Part shown: positions 62,054 to 64,000 of the stretch, one piece after another
Layout of the letters: each line of letters opens with the position of its first letter
Numbering within the stretch: the stretch's first letter is position 1
Assembly (NCBI RefSeq): GCF_007741535.1
Contig: NZ_CP036525.1
Span: 7,750,001 to 7,814,000, forward strand
Origin: Rubripirellula lacrimiformis
GTDB lineage: Bacteria > Planctomycetota > Planctomycetia > Pirellulales > Pirellulaceae
Length of the DNA stretch: 64,000 nt
Direction: 5' to 3'
Made by a program: the position numbers and the translations under genes
The notes under the pieces: generated by a model
What the model was told of the DNA's origin: nothing
Databases searched by the model: none
The model's input: only the letters and a program-made list of their open reading frames with translations

Positions 62054-62533
62054 ATGACCAGTAGCGAGATTCAAGACCTAACCGATCAAGTCGTCAGGCT
62101 CACTGACGAAGTAAAGGTGCTACGTGAGAGCGTCGACGACCTGAAAACGGCACTCGAATGGGCGATCCGCAATGCTCGACTGACCATCGAGTTTGAAGAC
62201 GCTGTCCAACCTTTCGCTGCGCCCCCTCCTCCCGTCGAACTTTTTGAGATTGGCGACGCTGTCACTTTCGAAATCGACGGAGAAGAATACTTCGGCGAAA
62301 TTGTCGACCTGCACGACGGCGAGAACATCGCAATGATTCAGCTGATCGATTCACACACGATCATTCCCGTTAATCAGGATCATCTGACGCGGCTGGAGAA
62401 CGATCCGCTCAGTCATCGCAATGACGAGCCAATTCTCGGCGACGAGCCAATTCTCGGCGACGAGCCAATTCGTGAAACGGGGCAATGGGAGGTCAACGAC
62501 AGGAGGCCAGCGTCGCCGGGTGAACTGTTCTGA
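62054..62533 (+). CDS. Coiled-coil protein with DEPILG repeats
   Basis: ATG 62054 gives 159 residues; a TTG at 62042 overlapping the preceding stop is an alternative. Residues 1-50 form a coiled coil (LTDQVVRLTDEVKVLRESVDDLKTALEW). A small beta domain (GDAVTFEIDGEEYFGEIVDLHDGENIAMIQL) follows. Near 125-140 the 18-bp unit for DEPILG is repeated two and a half times. The family is unknown. It is probably translated with the cysteine cluster gene, which ends 8 bp earlier. Confidence 0.7.
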   Translation: MTSSEIQDLTDQVVRLTDEVKVLRESVDDLKTALEWAIRNARLTIEFEDAVQPFAAPPPPVELFEIGDAVTFEIDGEEYFGEIVDLHDGENIAMIQLIDSHTIIPVNQDHLTRLENDPLSHRNDEPILGDEPILGDEPIRETGQWEVNDRRPASPGELF

Positions 62534-62568
62534 CGAAATCGGATGAATGCCCCAATTGCAGCCAAAAC

Positions 62569-62618
62569 TTGACTTCTCCCAAGAATTTGGGCATGTTGAT
62601 CAAGGAGGAACTTAGACA
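62569..62618 (+). promoter_or_regulatory. VapBC promoter/operator and ribosome binding site
   Basis: TTGACT at 62569-62574 is followed by the small palindrome CCCAA-GAAT-TTGGG (62578-62591), a likely autoregulatory operator. The antitoxin gene is preceded by AAGGAGG (62601-62607). Confidence 0.5.
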
Positions 62619-62870
62619 ATGAACATTGAAATCACCAAAACGACCGAGCAAGCGATCAAGCAGGCCCTCGCTACGGGGCAGTTTTCGACGGCGGAAGCAT
62701 TTCTGGAAGCTGCCAGTCAGGACTTTGTCTTGAGGCACCCTTCAGCGACCGCGGACCAGCAATCTCAATCCGCATTCGAAGCCTTTGATGCGATTGGCGC
62801 GATCGGTTGCGTTAATGGCCCGGACGATCTCTCGACCAATCCTGAGCATATGGAAGGTTTCGGGCGGTGA
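62619..62870 (+). CDS. Antitoxin of type II toxin-antitoxin pair (VapB/ParD-like)
   Basis: An 83-residue protein with a ribbon-helix-helix-like start (MNIEITKTTEQAIKQALATGQFSTAEAFLEAASQDF), typical of ParD-like antitoxins. It is followed by a low-complexity toxin-binding tail. The stop overlaps the GTG of the toxin gene (GTGA at 62867-62870), so the two are co-translated. It would neutralise the PIN toxin and repress the operon. Confidence 0.82.
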   Translation: MNIEITKTTEQAIKQALATGQFSTAEAFLEAASQDFVLRHPSATADQQSQSAFEAFDAIGAIGCVNGPDDLSTNPEHMEGFGR

Positions 62871-63304
62871 AAGAAGGCCTTTGCGTGCTGTTCGATACGT
62901 CTGCGCTCGTCGCCATTCTCTCAGCGACCGACGTACATCACGCTGATTGCATCGCCGAACTTCGGAAGATGGTTGGTCCCCGCGTGACGACATGGCCTGT
63001 GATCACTGAAGCCCACTACTTACTTCGTCGAGAGCCGAAAGCACAGGAGAAGCTTCTGGATATTGTGTCGTCCAGAACGGTGCTGGCACATGCGTTGGAC
63101 GCTTCGTTTTTGAATTGGATGAAACCCTTCGTGAACCGGTACCAAGATCAAGAAGTGCAGATCGCCGACGCATCGCTTGTCTGGCTAGCCGAAAAGCTAA
63201 AGACCAACGCCGTGTTTACCCTTGATCGCCGTGATTTTTCCACGTTTCAAATTCACAGAGGCTACGCCAGTGAAGCATTTGCGATCATTCCCGAATTGGG
63301 TTGA
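62867..63304 (+). CDS. vapC: PIN-domain toxin (VapC-like)
   Basis: A 145-residue PIN nuclease starting GTG at 62867. The acidic active-site residues are visible: FDTSALVAIL (D9), PVITEAHYLLRR (E near 48) and the late IADASLVWLAEKL and FTLDRRDF (two Asp). VapC toxins cut tRNA or rRNA and stop growth when free of antitoxin. The overlap with the antitoxin gene and the correct length support a complete pair. It probably stabilises the surrounding element. Confidence 0.88.
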   Translation: MKEGLCVLFDTSALVAILSATDVHHADCIAELRKMVGPRVTTWPVITEAHYLLRREPKAQEKLLDIVSSRTVLAHALDASFLNWMKPFVNRYQDQEVQIADASLVWLAEKLKTNAVFTLDRRDFSTFQIHRGYASEAFAIIPELG

Positions 63305-64000
63305 CGCGACAGATGGCGTCGAGCCCGACGATTGGTTTCTCTGGTGGCTGAATGACGCCAAATTGCAACGCTTCCCAGGATGCAATTGAGAATGGCTCAG
63401 TGTTGCATTTACTGCCCGATCTCTCGATCTGGCCGAGGAAGTCACCAAAGCCAGCGGATTGCCCAGGAGCTGCAACGACATGCCCAGTTATCGGACGGTC
63501 TGAACACCGGTGTCGGCCGCCGGTTCCCGTCGGTCAGGTGGCGAAACGGGCTCTGCCCTAAGGAGCACGTCTAGTTTTAGTGGCTCCAGGCGTCTTGTCT
63601 CAGGTGAATTCGAAGCGACTGCCAATATTTGAGTCCTGGAACCTTTGTCCTTTCCAAAAAGATTACCTTGGTCTTCACCCATCGCGTGATTCCTTGCTGT
63701 GTTTAACCGTTAAACGTAGCGTTTCACGCGATGGCTTTTCAATTCACGAAGTTCCCGGTGAATAGTGCGGGCTGAAGCAAGTTTTCAAGAAGGTTTTGCC
63801 ACCTATGTCGACGCAACCGACTTTGCGAGGAGAGTTCCGCAAGCCGCTTCGGTCGCGTTTGCTGCGACAACTGGCGACCTCAATTCAGGTCGGTTCGTGC
63901 GCCGTCAGTCGGGCATTCGAGTCGCAGTCAATTCACTGCCTGTATCTGCCCTCAAGACGGAGGCACAAAACATTCGGCCTCGCAATCGCAATCCTACCGA
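63305..64000. other. Right-end region without a recognised gene
   Basis: No strong coding sequence is seen. A frame open from GTG 63765 to the window edge (AEASFQEGFATYVDATDFARRVPQ...) could be the start of a gene but lacks a ribosome binding site. Nested inverted repeats occur at 63679-63734: outer arms CCATCGCGTGA and TCACGCGATGG enclose a perfect 15-bp palindrome GTTTAACCGTTAAAC at 63701-63715. Confidence 0.4.

Overview
The window looks like chromosomal DNA of a planctomycete, probably a Rhodopirellula/Pirellula-type organism. This is inferred from gene content (very large exported RHS proteins, split type II secretion loci, a CHC2/TOPRIM primase next to a tyrosine recombinase, a dehydrogenase fused to cytochrome-like modules) and moderately high GC. 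No database search was possible. No rRNA, tRNA or CRISPR array was recognised.

Left part (1-32.3 kb) is an envelope and secretion island. A type II secretion ATPase (gspE) runs off the left edge on the minus strand. Divergent from it is a tightly coupled operon: a membrane glycosyltransferase of the GT-C type, a small anchored Ig-like protein, a 2040-residue exported RHS/YD-repeat protein, and a small membrane protein whose start codon overlaps the RHS stop codon. After a GC-rich dispersed repeat come a GT2 glycosyltransferase, two more GT-C enzymes, and a pseudopilin/inner-membrane/secretin cluster (gspH, I, J, K, a C-like gene, L, M, a TPR lipoprotein, gspD). A second copy of the anchored-protein/RHS/small-gene module follows. 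The two RHS genes are almost identical at DNA level over about 2.4 kb of their cores, but differ in their C-terminal tips and in the gene that follows. This is the layout of a polymorphic toxin with tip-specific partner genes.

Middle part (32.3-52 kb) is a mobile-element graveyard. It holds a truncated IS4-like transposase ended by a GC-rich repeat, an XRE regulator divergent from a primase-helicase gene with a tyrosine recombinase, and an orphan RHS tip with its own downstream gene. An IS30-like element with 29-bp perfect ends follows, interrupted by a complete IS66-family element with an 8-bp target duplication. Then come a 1776-residue multidomain sugar-dehydrogenase-like/cytochrome-like exported protein and a one-gene IS66-type element with another perfect 8-bp duplication.

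Right part (52-64 kb) resembles an integrated conjugative or mobilisable element. It has a DUF1016/YhcG-type nuclease, a MobF relaxase-helicase flanked by two related small proteins, and a 0.94-kb array carrying eight copies of an 18-bp palindrome (ATTACCAAATTTGGTAAT) at alternating 90/189-bp spacing. It also has a short N6-methylase-like protein, several small accessory genes with strong ribosome binding sites, two genes with a shared apparently leaderless promoter, and a VapBC-type toxin-antitoxin pair. The palindrome array and the RHS tip/partner system, including the orphan tip, are the most promising undescribed features.
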